Shown: one piece after another, positions 19,401 through 28,500 of the stretch
How positions within the stretch are numbered: position 1 is the stretch's first letter
Layout of the letters: each line of letters starts with the position of its first letter
NCBI GenBank assembly: GCA_946965045.2
Contig: OX337235.1
Coordinates: 2,799,928 to 2,863,927, forward strand
Source of the DNA: Epithemia pelagica
Lineage: Eukaryota; Bacillariophyta; Bacillariophyceae; Surirellales; Surirellaceae
DNA: 64,000 nt
Direction of reading: 5' to 3'
Notes under the pieces: generated by a model
Told to the model about the DNA's origin: nothing
Database searches by the model: none
What the model saw: only the letters and a program-made list of their open reading frames with translations
Position numbers and translations under genes: made by a program

Positions 19401-20454
19401 AGATAAAAGGAACCTTCTGGTAGCATAATCGTTCGTATTCAGAGCGACAGGCATTGATAAGGTTCGTCGCCACACCGAAAAAACTTTCGTAGGAAGAGAT
19501 ACGAAGTTTGGAAATTTCCCGCCGGCTCATGATCTCTGCCGGTGTGTCGCGGAGAGCAGCACTGTTGTTGATTGCGTACCGGATGAGATCTCGGAATTCT
19601 TTTTTCTCGGCCGTAATTGCCGGTAGTGCGCAGTCATTGATGAACCGATACATGAGCTGCCTTAGTTCCGCAGAAGCAGTAGATTTGGATGCATCCTTTA
19701 TGATCATAGAGCTTAGCGTGCCTTGGCTTTTCATCGGAGAGGGATCATCGGCGTCGTCTTGAATTTGAACATCTTTGTGGTACTTGCCGATATGAGTTGC
19801 TATGTTGGATGTTTTGTTGAGCCCACAAAGTAGGATACATTCGTCCAGTGGTTTGTCTTTGTTCGCAAAACAGCGTGGGCAGATGACAACATAACGGACA
19901 AGATTCGAGTATTTCTCTTTCATGGCTTTATTCTTGGCTTGGGGAGTCAATGCCGACTTGAGATTCTTCATGTCTCCTATTTTGGTTTTGGTCTTCATGT
20001 TGTTTATCAGCTTGAGAATGCCGGGGGTTTGGGGAATATCATCCGAGTTATCGATCAGATATTGTTCAAACACCGGCCAGTCAACATGAAGGATCCAACG
20101 CCAGTACGGTGAACAACTAGGATGGCCGAAGAATAATGGATTTGGAGAATCAAGAAGAGGAACAAGAGATTTCTCGTTGGCCAAGAAATCATCTTTGGCT
20201 TCCACAACTGGTGCAAGCTCTTCCTCAACAATTTTCTTCTCGGCTTCGAGTGCAGAGGGTTTTCGTTTCAATTCGTTGGAACCTGCAGGAGGAGGCTTCT
20301 TCTTCTTTTTCTTCTTTGAACTGGAAGTCTTCTTCTTACTGGATGAGGGCCGTGGCTTGTTCTTGTTGGAAGAAGATTTGTTCTTGTTGGAGGAAGGGGA
20401 ATCCCTCCTGGAAGGATCTTCCAATGTCGAAACGGTATCTTGGACTCCTTCCAT
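16402..20454 (-). CDS. hAT-like transposase with BED-type zinc finger and long acidic tail
   Basis: 1350 residues from the ATG at 20454 (an upstream in-frame ATG at 20610 adds 52 unlikely residues). Order: Ser/Lys-rich start with poly-Lys (about 40-53); BED-like finger C192-x2-C195 with H221-x4-H226; RNase H-like core with SVCHDIWQARD (first Asp) and SASVNDNTTAAV (second Asp), followed by CDMHKAELVL; then WWRLHSSKFSYLYPSAIIWL and NAFQERIFSMGSWM at 877-915, the hAT C-terminal dimerisation motif. Residues from about 940 to 1350 are a disordered tail, strongly acidic at the end (repeated DDQE), with basic patches (KKKRATKKRKQ, NKRRKIIRK). hAT transposases cut and paste DNA. The core is one uninterrupted frame, so the gene may be active. 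Confidence 0.82.
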   Translation of the reverse strand: MEGVQDTVSTLEDPSRRDSPSSNKNKSSSNKNKPRPSSSKKKTSSSKKKKKKKPPPAGSNELKRKPSALEAEKKIVEEELAPVVEAKDDFLANEKSLVPLLDSPNPLFFGHPSCSPYWRWILHVDWPVFEQYLIDNSDDIPQTPGILKLINNMKTKTKIGDMKNLKSALTPQAKNKAMKEKYSNLVRYVVICPRCFANKDKPLDECILLCGLNKTSNIATHIGKYHKDVQIQDDADDPSPMKSQGTLSSMIIKDASKSTASAELRQLMYRFINDCALPAITAEKKEFRDLIRYAINNSAALRDTPAEIMSRREISKLRISSYESFFGVATNLINACRSEYERLCYQKVPFISVCHDIWQARDHDVLGVTIMFIDPRNCEVYRLPIGLAECKGHAATDVANLTDVLLLGVGITTGDLSASVNDNTTAAVLAGKYIVGQKDKTGKCDMHKAELVLKHATGLVQRYHNRQLMDSNTEFLELWQIFKQFASWLTSKKSPKRMRKFREACIAMGMKIVSIPLPNDTRVSGLILTMQALLRCKFVMDAYSTLTGFRSDPKFKKLYPEEKEWKLLAQYEGILAPLKQVSMSLQSDEPGASSAALLEIYCAYFQATTMRSDSKEYGGVSCLNVSSGAETQWDARDTMDDLDRLRDPILYKDLEAGPRHLIRRIIAEYKHYLFHRDEDGIKAVCANPLLGNVYENMFVNFGVFDQDTVKECRRIIIKDMVAKFSNKSVSQIGLALSKQGATGREGDNNENVEEQAMSPSRKTIRHKTRDVFANMRRSHDLQQQALLHLSGKASNAASENEMVMALQKACTSCYDEFREHCKGHIDNHWDQMMEDYGTPAFYKARDRWNDNQKRDFAMNCKNRNYLEVGKYFDLMKWWRLHSSKFSYLYPSAIIWLAKPSTNAFQERIFSMGSWMTQNKLMGSMSKKTNEMRTMDMLNRDQVTTILKNEKKIEKGEGISVSYVPVMSKTRKSTADNKQDKNLRRMALKEAANGFATYGKSSKFNNNVMTDPSVTMTFFQNTEEWDAASTVSGYDPDKDIDASGEDKVGKETEIGTGTTQQDDEVGAKVAAVDDEAPPNHRVRVANRIVYVTVPSKHEEDSDIDSVCFSEKDEESDTMVDTIIDDLLRAPTDDSNPTNDGKEVMTVDVSDDEDGDKKPPAKPSKKDSNDEKKKRATKKRKQSMILQPRRLSPPRKAKAAAAAAVAAYTLGKGTTPPSAKLVGNKRRKIIRKSPFSLKGVIGESNDDDKGDDDKDNEEEKNDGLGNENGAVLEGEESQDLLGDKDDQHDQEDDQEDDQEDDEDDEIDEESGEDSGRESDAEENDLNDGEDGDADQEEEDNDEDASSAEAEFQ

Positions 20455-20639
20455 TTGATTCGACCTCGTCTCGTTGTATGAGACAAGATAAGAGAGGACG
20501 ATGGTTTGATTGTTGAAGAGAGGCGAAGCAACCAAGATATGGGTAACGTACCTCTGTGTTGTGATTATCCTCATCTGTTTTCTTGTGTTGATTTGGAATG
20601 ATAAACACATGATATCATGGTTGTAGTCGTTTCATATGG

Positions 20640-20960
20640 AGATGAGGAGTGATTTTGTACTATACAGTCTATATATTTGGCTGGAGGTACTTTACTCTAG
20701 GATTAAAAGTACGATATGAGAGACTGGTGGGACTCCAGAGAGGGAATATAGTACGATTGAAGGCTGGGGGGGGGAATGACGGTAGAGACTATAGTCGGTT
20801 GTGAGTGACTATAGGGAATGGACTGAGGGACTGGCAGTCCCTTGAGAGAGAGGGGGGGACTATACTAAGGGAATGCGTAAAGTCGGTGAAGTACAGTACA
20901 AAGTAAGGGACTTCGTCGAAAATTGGACTATCGTACTACACAGCCCTGGCTGGTGGAGGT
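20640..20960. repeat. Right subterminal ACTATA repeat cluster of the hAT-like element
   Basis: Contains TACTATACAG, AATATAGTAC, GACTATAGTC, GACTATAGGG and GACTATACTAAGGG within about 220 bases, plus a run of nine G at 20767-20775. The motif is the same as in 14130-14375 on the other side of the two genes. It also overlaps the likely promoter of the transposase gene. Confidence 0.6.
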
Positions 20961-22727
20961 CGACTTCGTCTTTCCGTGGTCTACATTTTGTGGGATACAA
21001 ACTCCAACGTTTTGTCTCTCTTGTTAGAAAAACAAGAAGACGGAGAGAACAAGTCTCCCAATAAAATCGCCACGCTGCTTCACTCTCCTTCTTCCCACGA
21101 CATGCCTCCCACACAAGTCTCTCTGAATTTCTTGGATGTTTCCCTTGTCCTTTTCTTTTGTATTTCTTCATTCTTCTGGATGTGAAGTGTCTCTGTTCTC
21201 TCTTCTCTCTTCTGTAATGCCAACAATCAACAACAAGTATCGGCTCTCTGTTGTTGTTCACGGTTCTCTTTCCTTTGGACGGAGGAATGACACTACATCA
21301 TCATCATCATGCCATTGAAGGAAAAGACGTATCCGGAGCAACAGAAAGGGAACACATCCCTGCATCAATCCGAACTACCTACTAATGGAGAGAAACGATT
21401 CGATACCAAAAGCACTCACAACGACGTGTAGATGGTCTGGGGGAAGCTTGTTCTCTCGTCTCGCAAAGAATAATGGACTTTCCGGAAAGGGATGCAAACG
21501 CACCAGATGATTCTTCGAAACAACAAGTCCACTACGATCGAACCAAATACTGCCAACGGAATCAGTATGGGAAGGTGAGCTCGGTCGAATGGGAAGTTGC
21601 CGGGTCCATATCCCAAGAGCCGACTGGCAGAGTTGTCCACATTTGTCTGTGTCCTGGCACAACACTACCCAACAGGAACTGCCTCGTGTCGGTCTCTTGT
21701 TGGTTTGCATGAGTTTTTCTGGTCTGTGGGATACTACTACTCTGTAGAAGGAGACTTTCAAGTCTCTGAATTGGGTCAGTAAAAAAGACGTGCCCAATGT
21801 GACGTGATGTTGTGCGGCACCGCATGGATCCCATGGTCTTGCTGCCACTTTTGGGTTTTGTGTTGTCAGTGCAATTAACTCACAACCAGATCGCTCGTTT
21901 GTAGGACAGGCGACACGTGTCGTCCCATCATTCTAGGAGTTGTTTCGCCACAAAACAAAATGGTTGTCAGGATTCGTTTCTACTAGATTTTCAATGGACG
22001 GATTGCCTGCCCGTCCAAGGAGAGGAATCTCAACGAGGAATCCACTCGTAATTCCATTGGCCTGCGATTAGTCAAAAGTTGCGTTTGCGCTCTCGCATCC
22101 TAAACGCAAATTGACAAACTCGAGACCAGTTCTTCGATTTGTGGTGCGATTCGGTTCCACGAGTGGTGATATTGGTAGGGACGTTATGTGGGGGCAATTT
22201 CATGATTCTGGGGGTAATGAGTAATGGGGATACTCACTACATGCAAAAGGACACACAAAAAGACGAGAACGACTTGAAACTACTCGAAGAACGTCTTGGC
22301 CGCTCCAAAGTCTTGGCCGTGCTGTGATCTTGGGGTAATCCTGAGTTGCAACTATTCCTCTAGCTAGAGGTCGAACAGTTTCCTGTTTCCTGGCGTAAGA
22401 CTTCCAATCACAGCTAGCTCTACTCTAGTAGGTAGGGAGGCTTCGGTAAGATGGACCATTGCATACCGTAGGTAGTTCCTTCCTGGGAGATGGAAAAGAA
22501 CGAGTGCTTCCTTGGTGGTGCAGCAACTAGCTCGTTGTTGTGAGTTGTGACCGTCGTTGATCGTACTCGTAGGTCGACCGACAGACAACAGTGCTTTCTC
22601 TTGCTACTACAAATCAGATATTTCGTCACGACCTGATTGACATGGCGAATGGCGACCGTCGTGTCATCTTGACGTTTTGGGTGACGCCCTGAGGGGCGTC
22701 TGGTCACACACATGCACGCGTAACTAA
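20961..22727. other. Intergenic between two DNA transposons
   Basis: About 1.8 kb without a supportable gene. Small features only: an ATC repeat at 21296-21310, a 14-bp palindrome CCTCTAGCTAGAGG at 22357-22370, and a stem GACGCCC/GGGCGTC at 22682-22699 just outside the left end of the Harbinger element. Confidence 0.5.
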
Positions 22728-22998
22728 GGCCGTTCCTTGATATTCTGCAAAAACAAAAGTTGGACCGTGACACGTCACAAAAAACCCGGAAATAGGGCGT
22801 CAAATCCGGGTTAGACGCTGTTTCAGCTTTTGAAGCTGCAAAAGTTGGGTCCAACTTTTGCAGGCCTGCAAAAACTGAACAGACATTAGGGATAATGTTA
22901 TTTAGGCAGTATTTCTCGTCCATTCGTCTCGTTCCGTCATTGAATGTGCCCCTTTCATGTCTGACAATGAATGATTCAGATAGCGATTCATCAGATGA

Positions 22999-23942
22999 CG
23001 GCCGTATGGAGAGAGAGAGCTAGAGGAAAACACAGGCATCGATCAAGAGGTCCATAGAGTATTTTTCCACCAACTAATTAAATGGGGAAGCACCGACCTG
23101 TACGACAAGTATGTTGTTCTTCCTTCAACTTCCGAAGACGCTCGTTCTACGGAATACGAAAGGGCCGGGATGAACGGATCCATTGGGTCTATGGATGCAA
23201 CCAACGTTTCGGCGGAAAAAATAAATCATGACTTGAAGAACGAGCACATTGGTTACAAGCAAAAGGTAACTGCCCGAACTTACAATATTGTAGTCAATAA
23301 TCGGCGATATATCCTGTGTACGACCCATGGACACCCCGCCAGGTGGAATGACAAGACACTTGTCAAATACGACCGGTTGGCGACAACGCTACGCTACGGG
23401 AAATCTCCAGAATTGGATAATTTCCGGTTCAAGTTGGCGGAGAAGGGTGCTGACGGAACAGTTCACGAAGTCGAATATCGTGGTGCGTGGCTTATCGTGG
23501 ACAACGGGTACCTTAATTGGTCCTGTACAATTGCACCATTCAAAACAACTACGACTGTTGCCGAATTACGTTTCTCGGAATGGATCGAATCTCTTCGGAA
23601 AGACGTGGAGTGTACCTTTGGTATACTCAAAGGTCGTTTTCGTATTTTGAAATCAGGCATCCGTCTACATGGTGTAGAAGCCGTCGATAAAGTGTGGAAG
23701 ACCTGCTGTGCATTGCACAATCTCTTGCTTGAATTTGATGGACGACTTAATGATGAGAAGACAATAATGAAGACGAGGATGAAAACAGAACCAGGAATTC
23801 AGAAGAAATCAAGGAACATATTGAGAAAGCCAAGGACGAGAATGGAATTATTCGGGTACGACTTCTTCCTATGACAGTGTTCCGATCCAAACTTGTAGAA
23901 CACTTTGAAATAATGTTCCAGAACAATAAACTACATTGGCCA
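22999..23942 (+). pseudogene. PIF/Harbinger transposase (plant-transposon-type DDE), damaged
   Basis: Coding similarity to the DDE_Tnp_4 / plant transposon protein type begins upstream of the first in-frame ATG (23170): the frame is open from 22999 and reads VHRVFFHQLIKWG and YDKYVVLPSTSEDA. The core holds GSMDATNV (first Asp), WNDKTLVKYD, AWLIVDNGYLNW (second Asp) and LRKDVECTFGILKGRF (catalytic Glu). Two lesions: the expected N-terminal helix-turn-helix region is missing, with a short acidic start (MNDSDSDSSDD at 22967) in another frame abutting at a GAGAGA tract; and a frameshift near 23755, after which the real C-terminus (RSKLVEHFEIMFQ) lies in another frame to about 23942. It is probably not active as it stands, unless spliced. 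Confidence 0.8.
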
Positions 23943-24127
23943 ATGATCAATAAAAACTAAACAGTCATCTTACATATTTAGTCATCCTATTATCTCTCGT
24001 ATGTCTTTCTTTTTCTTTTCTCGTATGTCCTTCTTTGTCTTTTTCAAATTGAATACCACAGGAACCAATACAGAATACACTTGGATCCAAATACTTCTTC
24101 ATTGATTGCTTTATCGGCACGATCAAA

Positions 24128-24961
24128 TTAATGAAGGGCAGTCTTCAGAAGTGGCAGCAGGTTTTCAACTTGTACCGTAGCAATGCCATTCTTGGTGAAC
24201 ATGGCTATTGAAAACCAATTGGTGACTGGTATGGCTTTGTACGTCCATTTCATCTTCAAGTTCTTTTTCTTCTCGGCCTTTTCTGCTTGTACACCTTGAG
24301 TGAGAGTCTCTAGATCAGCAGAAGGATTTTTCTTGTCATGGATGTTCTCGTCCAATTCCAATTTACCCTTGGCTTTAAGTACAAGGGCTTTCTGGGTTAC
24401 GGAGGCAAAAAAATCATCATCGTTTAGGCCAGACGGCATTTCTCCTTTGTCGTTGAGGATTTCCAGAACAGACGGGCACATGGTCTTCAAGTTAGCCGAA
24501 ACTGTCATAGCTGCTCGATAGAGAGTCCTAGAATTGATCAGAGTCTTGTTTCCGTTTTTGGCTTGCGAAATGGAAGCAACCTCCAAGTGTTCATAACGAA
24601 TATGCGCATTAGGTCCTGTCCCAACGAAAATTGGTTCAGTGAAACCAGGAATAAGTCTTGGGTTTAGCTGTAACCGATCTGGTGATGCAGGACTGTCCGT
24701 GAGACGAGCAATGGTATTTCCACTTCTATTGACAAAAAGATGTTTGAAGACACTGTACCCATGAATGCATTGTTTTGCAAATGAAATCTTGGTAGGGTCC
24801 TTCGAGATTCCATGATAAAGGTTGTACATGAGTTCTTGCAGTTGCACATTAGACATTGGGTCTAGCGTGTTGATGTGGTTCAATATGACCCATGCTATCA
24901 GGCTCTGTAGTTCCTTCACGAGATAAGCTTTCGGAAAAGTTAGGGCAGATGATGGAGCCAT
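24128..24961 (-). CDS. Second Harbinger ORF, unknown function
   Basis: 277 residues from the ATG at 24961 (MAPSSALTFPKAYLV). The frame is open further upstream to 25264 inside the right inverted repeat, but that part looks like translated terminal sequence. In animal and plant Harbinger elements the second protein is Myb/SANT-like and helps the transposase bind the ends and enter the nucleus. I see no clear Myb tryptophans here; the sequence is helical, with a Lys-rich patch (QAEKAEKKKNLKMKWTYK) near the end. It is uninterrupted, unlike its transposase partner, and convergent with it. Its role as accessory DNA-binding protein is inference from position. Confidence 0.65.
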   Translation of the reverse strand: MAPSSALTFPKAYLVKELQSLIAWVILNHINTLDPMSNVQLQELMYNLYHGISKDPTKISFAKQCIHGYSVFKHLFVNRSGNTIARLTDSPASPDRLQLNPRLIPGFTEPIFVGTGPNAHIRYEHLEVASISQAKNGNKTLINSRTLYRAAMTVSANLKTMCPSVLEILNDKGEMPSGLNDDDFFASVTQKALVLKAKGKLELDENIHDKKNPSADLETLTQGVQAEKAEKKKNLKMKWTYKAIPVTNWFSIAMFTKNGIATVQVENLLPLLKTALH

Positions 24962-25276
24962 GGTCGCTGGGGAATCAGGAAGCGCAGGGACTTTTGCAAT
25001 ATCGTCGAGCAAAGGAATGGAAGCAACAACAGTAGTATTTTTAAATTGAAAAAGTGGGAAAAGAAAGTGCGGCGGACGCGTATGAAATATTAGTATTGTT
25101 TCTTTAAGAGTAAAAGTCAGACGCTTTGGGGGTCTTGGGGGAAACCGTTTTGAAAAAGCGCGGTTGCAGGTTTTGGTTTTGAAAATGCCAAAGGACGGCG
25201 TGTCGTGCCATTGTCTACAAAAAGGTGATGTCATGTTTCGATTTTTGTTTTTGCAGAATATCAAGGAACGGCCTAA

Positions 25277-25523
25277 CTATAAGGTAGGCCGGCGTTAACA
25301 ATACTTAGGATGTTGAGCTGCGCTCCACACTTACTTAGGAAATGATCGCGAGGAGGGCAGCTTGGATTTTGGCGCGATCATTCGGATCCTGTTGGTAGAG
25401 TGAGAATCTACCCTCTCCTTCTTCTTCTTTTCGGTCGACCAACCATTCTCTGTTGTGCTCATTGGAATAGGAGGCTTGTTGTTGTTGTTGTTGTTGTGGT
25501 TCCAAGTTTCCCAGTCGATCAGC
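25277..25523. promoter_or_regulatory. Upstream region of the SNF2-PHD gene, next to a transposon end
   Basis: Only about 250 bases separate the target-site duplication of the Harbinger element from the start codon of the remodeller gene. The last part is a GTT run (25479-25499). No TATA box is evident. Whatever promoter lay further upstream has been displaced by 2.5 kb, so regulation may now rely on this short segment or on the transposon. Confidence 0.4.
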
Positions 25524-28500
25524 ATGGCGTCGGTCGAACACAAGTCCCCGGTGCGCCGATCGGATCGCTCTCGTACCTCGACCGTGATTCACATTAATGG
25601 CCACACCATCAAGAAGGACAACAATTATGTGTTGAAGGGCTTGACGTACCGTTATGGAGCCTTTCCCGAGGGAGACAAGAAACCCTTGCAGGCCACGTCG
25701 GGGAATATCAAGAAACACAAGGCAACGCCGCACGACCTGTTGCCGGTCGTGGCCAAGAAACCCCGCGTCGTGTCCACGGAGGAACGCAATCGTCTCCAAC
25801 TCAAGGACCGCGTCGATCAACAACGACGCTCCAAACAAGCCGCTCGTCTCCAGTTTCTCCAAAAACACGTGTCTGTCTTGGAACCCTTTTGCGAACCCAA
25901 AGTGATTCACAACCTAATGATGCAATCACCACCGCCACCACCACAAGTCTCGACTGACCCAAAAGAATTGACTCGTCGCTCTGCCGCCACCATCCCAACG
26001 CCCGTCGGGATTACGGCCGAGTTGCGAGACTATCAACGCAAAGGACTGGAATGGATGTCGTACATGTACTCCAAAAATTGTGGCATGATCCTGGGAGATG
26101 AAATGGGATTGGGCAAGACCTTGCAAACCATTTCTCTCGTCTGTCACTTGAAGGAGGTCTGGGGGTGCCGGGGACCCAGTCTCGTTGTGTGTCCCCTGTC
26201 GGTCCTCAATTCCTGGCAAACGGAAATTCCCAAATGGGCGCCACAGTTAACCTATACCAAAGTGCACGTGACCGACACCACGACGGCCCACACGGAACCA
26301 CCCACCCATTTCGAGTTTTCCTCCTACGACCTGGTCATTACCACGTACGAAATGATCAAGGTCCCCGCCTTGCGTCATGTGTGGGCACGCCACCATTTTC
26401 AATTGGTCGTCTTGGACGAAGGCCATCGAATCAAGGGCAAAGAGACTCAAATTTCTCAAGCCGTTCGCAAACTATATGGAGAATGTCGGCTCTTGTTGAC
26501 GGGAACGCCCTTGGCCAACAATTTGGTGGAACTCTACAGTCTCTTATCTTTTTTGTATCCCGACCTCTTTACCACACCCACACCCTTTGAACAAGCCTTT
26601 GATTTGACCAACAATCAAGTCAATGCCAAGACCTTGGAACAAGCCCACAAACTCTTGGAGGTGGTCATGTTGCGACGTCTCAAGAATGAGGTGGAAAAAC
26701 TCATGCCGCCCAAAATTGAAACCAAGGTACGTACCAGAACGGAACGGTGGAGCGTGCATGGCCTCGTGGTGGCGGCGATGATGGTTTGTGCATGTGTATG
26801 TGTCTCATTGGTTTTTGGTGTTGTCGCATGGCTTCTTGGTCTCTTGTTCTTGGCAGGTTCTGGTGCCATTGAGCAATACGCAAATTTGGTGGTACAAATC
26901 CCTCTTACTCAAGGACATTAGTTTGTTGGCCAATGCCGGAATGGTCTCGGGCAAGGCCCGAATGCTTAGCAATTTGATTATGCAGTTGCGCAAATGTTGT
27001 GCCCATCCCTTTTTGTTTCCTGGAACCGAAGACAATCCCGACGACACGACCTTGCACGAACTCGTGAGTGCATCGGGCAAGGTGGCCGTGTTGGACCTCT
27101 TGTTGCAGAGTCTCTACCAAAAGGGCCATCGCGTCGTGCTCTTTTCCCAATTCACACGTGTCTTGGACATTTTGGATGATTATTGCCGATTGAGAGGATG
27201 GGACTGTAAGTAGTTGTGGGGAGTGGACACTTGGTTTGATCGTGGTGGTGATAGCGACTCTTTCTCATGAAACGTTTTGCTGCTTTGCTTTTTTTATAGA
27301 TTGTCGATTTGATGGTGGCACGTCACGCGCCAAACGCAATTACATTGTCAATTCCTTCAACGCCCAGGGATCCAACAAGTTTCTCTTTTTAATGAGTACT
27401 CGGTCCGGGGGCATGGGCTTGAATCTGCAGACGGCCGATACGTGCATTTTGTTTGATTCCGATTGGTACGTACTACTACCGTGTGGAATGCCGGAACCAA
27501 TGGAACCACCACACGCCGCTCAGCCATTGCCGAATGGTTGGTACTACTACTATCTACTACGACAGGAATCCCCAACCGGATTGTCAAGCCATGGCACGCG
27601 TCCATCGCATTGGTCAAACCAAGACGGTCCATGTGTATCGTCTCGTCTGTGAAGGAACCATTGAAGAACGCATTGTAGAACGTGCCGAAAAAAAGTTGTA
27701 TCGTGAGTAGCTCCTCCCCGTGCCCGGAGCAACGGCCAACGTTGTCTTGTCTTGTGTGTCTCATCCGTGGCTTCTCCATTTTTTGTTCTTGCGTTCGCTT
27801 TTGGTCCTCCTGTGTGGTGTAGTGGAACAAATGGTGACCAGGGATGGGGCTGCTTCCCAAGACTTGGGCAATGACGAAGAAGATGTGGGGCGTCTCTTGT
27901 CAGCACTACGTTTTGGATGCAACGCTGTCTTTGGTGACAGTCAGAAGAACACTCTACCGACCCAAGCCGACATTGAGGTTCTCACGGACCGCACTCGTAC
28001 CGAGGCATTTTCCTCTGGAAAACTCAAGGGCGGAATGGATTCCTCGGCACAGGACTTTGATGCCACCAAAGCCATGACCTCCACCACAAGCTTTGCGGGT
28101 ATTGATTTCAAAAAGATTCGAGAGGCACACCAAGCGAGGCCCAAGGACATGGCCCAAATTCAATCGGTCTGGACGAAACGCCAACGCAAGAGCCGCATCA
28201 AATTAGTCCAGGCCGAAAACACGGGTTGGGGATCCAAGGCTGTCCCGATCCTGGCCAGCAATGACTATGACTTGGAGACGGGCGAGCGCTCCGTGTTTGC
28301 ACAGGAACTGCGTGGCCACGCGGCGAGTCAACCAAGCAAACGCCAGAAACAAAAACCAACATTTGAAAACCAGGACTTTTGTCAAGTTTGTGGGGACGGA
28401 GGTAGTTTGGTGTGTTGTCCGCGCTGTCCTGTCAGTGTTCACCTGGAATGTTTAGGGCTCAAACGCGCCAAAGACTTTGTCTGTTGTCCCCATCACCACT

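Larger units (their letters stand above)
14040..20960. mobile_element. hAT-like DNA transposon carrying a DNA glycosylase gene (ends approximate)
   Basis: Two long, convergent, intron-less genes, the stops of which are 62 bases apart, are enclosed by non-coding flanks that share the motif ACTATA or its complement, several times on each side (about 6 in 14130-14375, about 5 in 20660-20870), and share ACTATACTAAG in direct orientation (about 14140 and 20860). hAT elements commonly have clustered short subterminal repeats that bind transposase. I could not find convincing terminal inverted repeats or an 8-bp target duplication by eye, so the limits are estimates. Gene content and flanks together make one mobile unit the simplest reading. 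Confidence 0.6.
22728..25273. mobile_element. PIF/Harbinger DNA transposon, 2546 bp, both ends intact
   Basis: The ends are 31-bp inverted repeats (22728-22758 and 25243-25273), identical by eye, beginning GGCCGTTCCTTGATATTCTG and ending in an A-rich stretch. TAA flanks both sides (22725-22727 and 25274-25276), the expected 3-base target duplication. Inside are a DDE transposase on the plus strand and a second, convergent open frame on the minus strand; two proteins is the usual Harbinger content. Subterminal repeats are seen at the left: CTGCAAAAAC in the inverted repeat and again at 22867, and a palindrome of AAAAGTTGG around 22838-22861. Intact ends and target duplication suggest a fairly recent insertion. 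Confidence 0.9.

Noticed and set aside
14040-20960. Terminal inverted repeat pair for the hAT-like element (CAAGGACAG near 14031 against CAGGGCTG on the minus strand near 20950)
   Set aside because: Only a few bases match and the 8 bases outside do not agree, so the ends were left as estimates.
10339-25273. MITE at 10339 as a deletion product of the Harbinger element at 22728
   Set aside because: Both have GG starts and 3-base TWA duplications, but the end sequences (GGCTATCTCC and GGCCGTTCCT) are not related beyond three bases.
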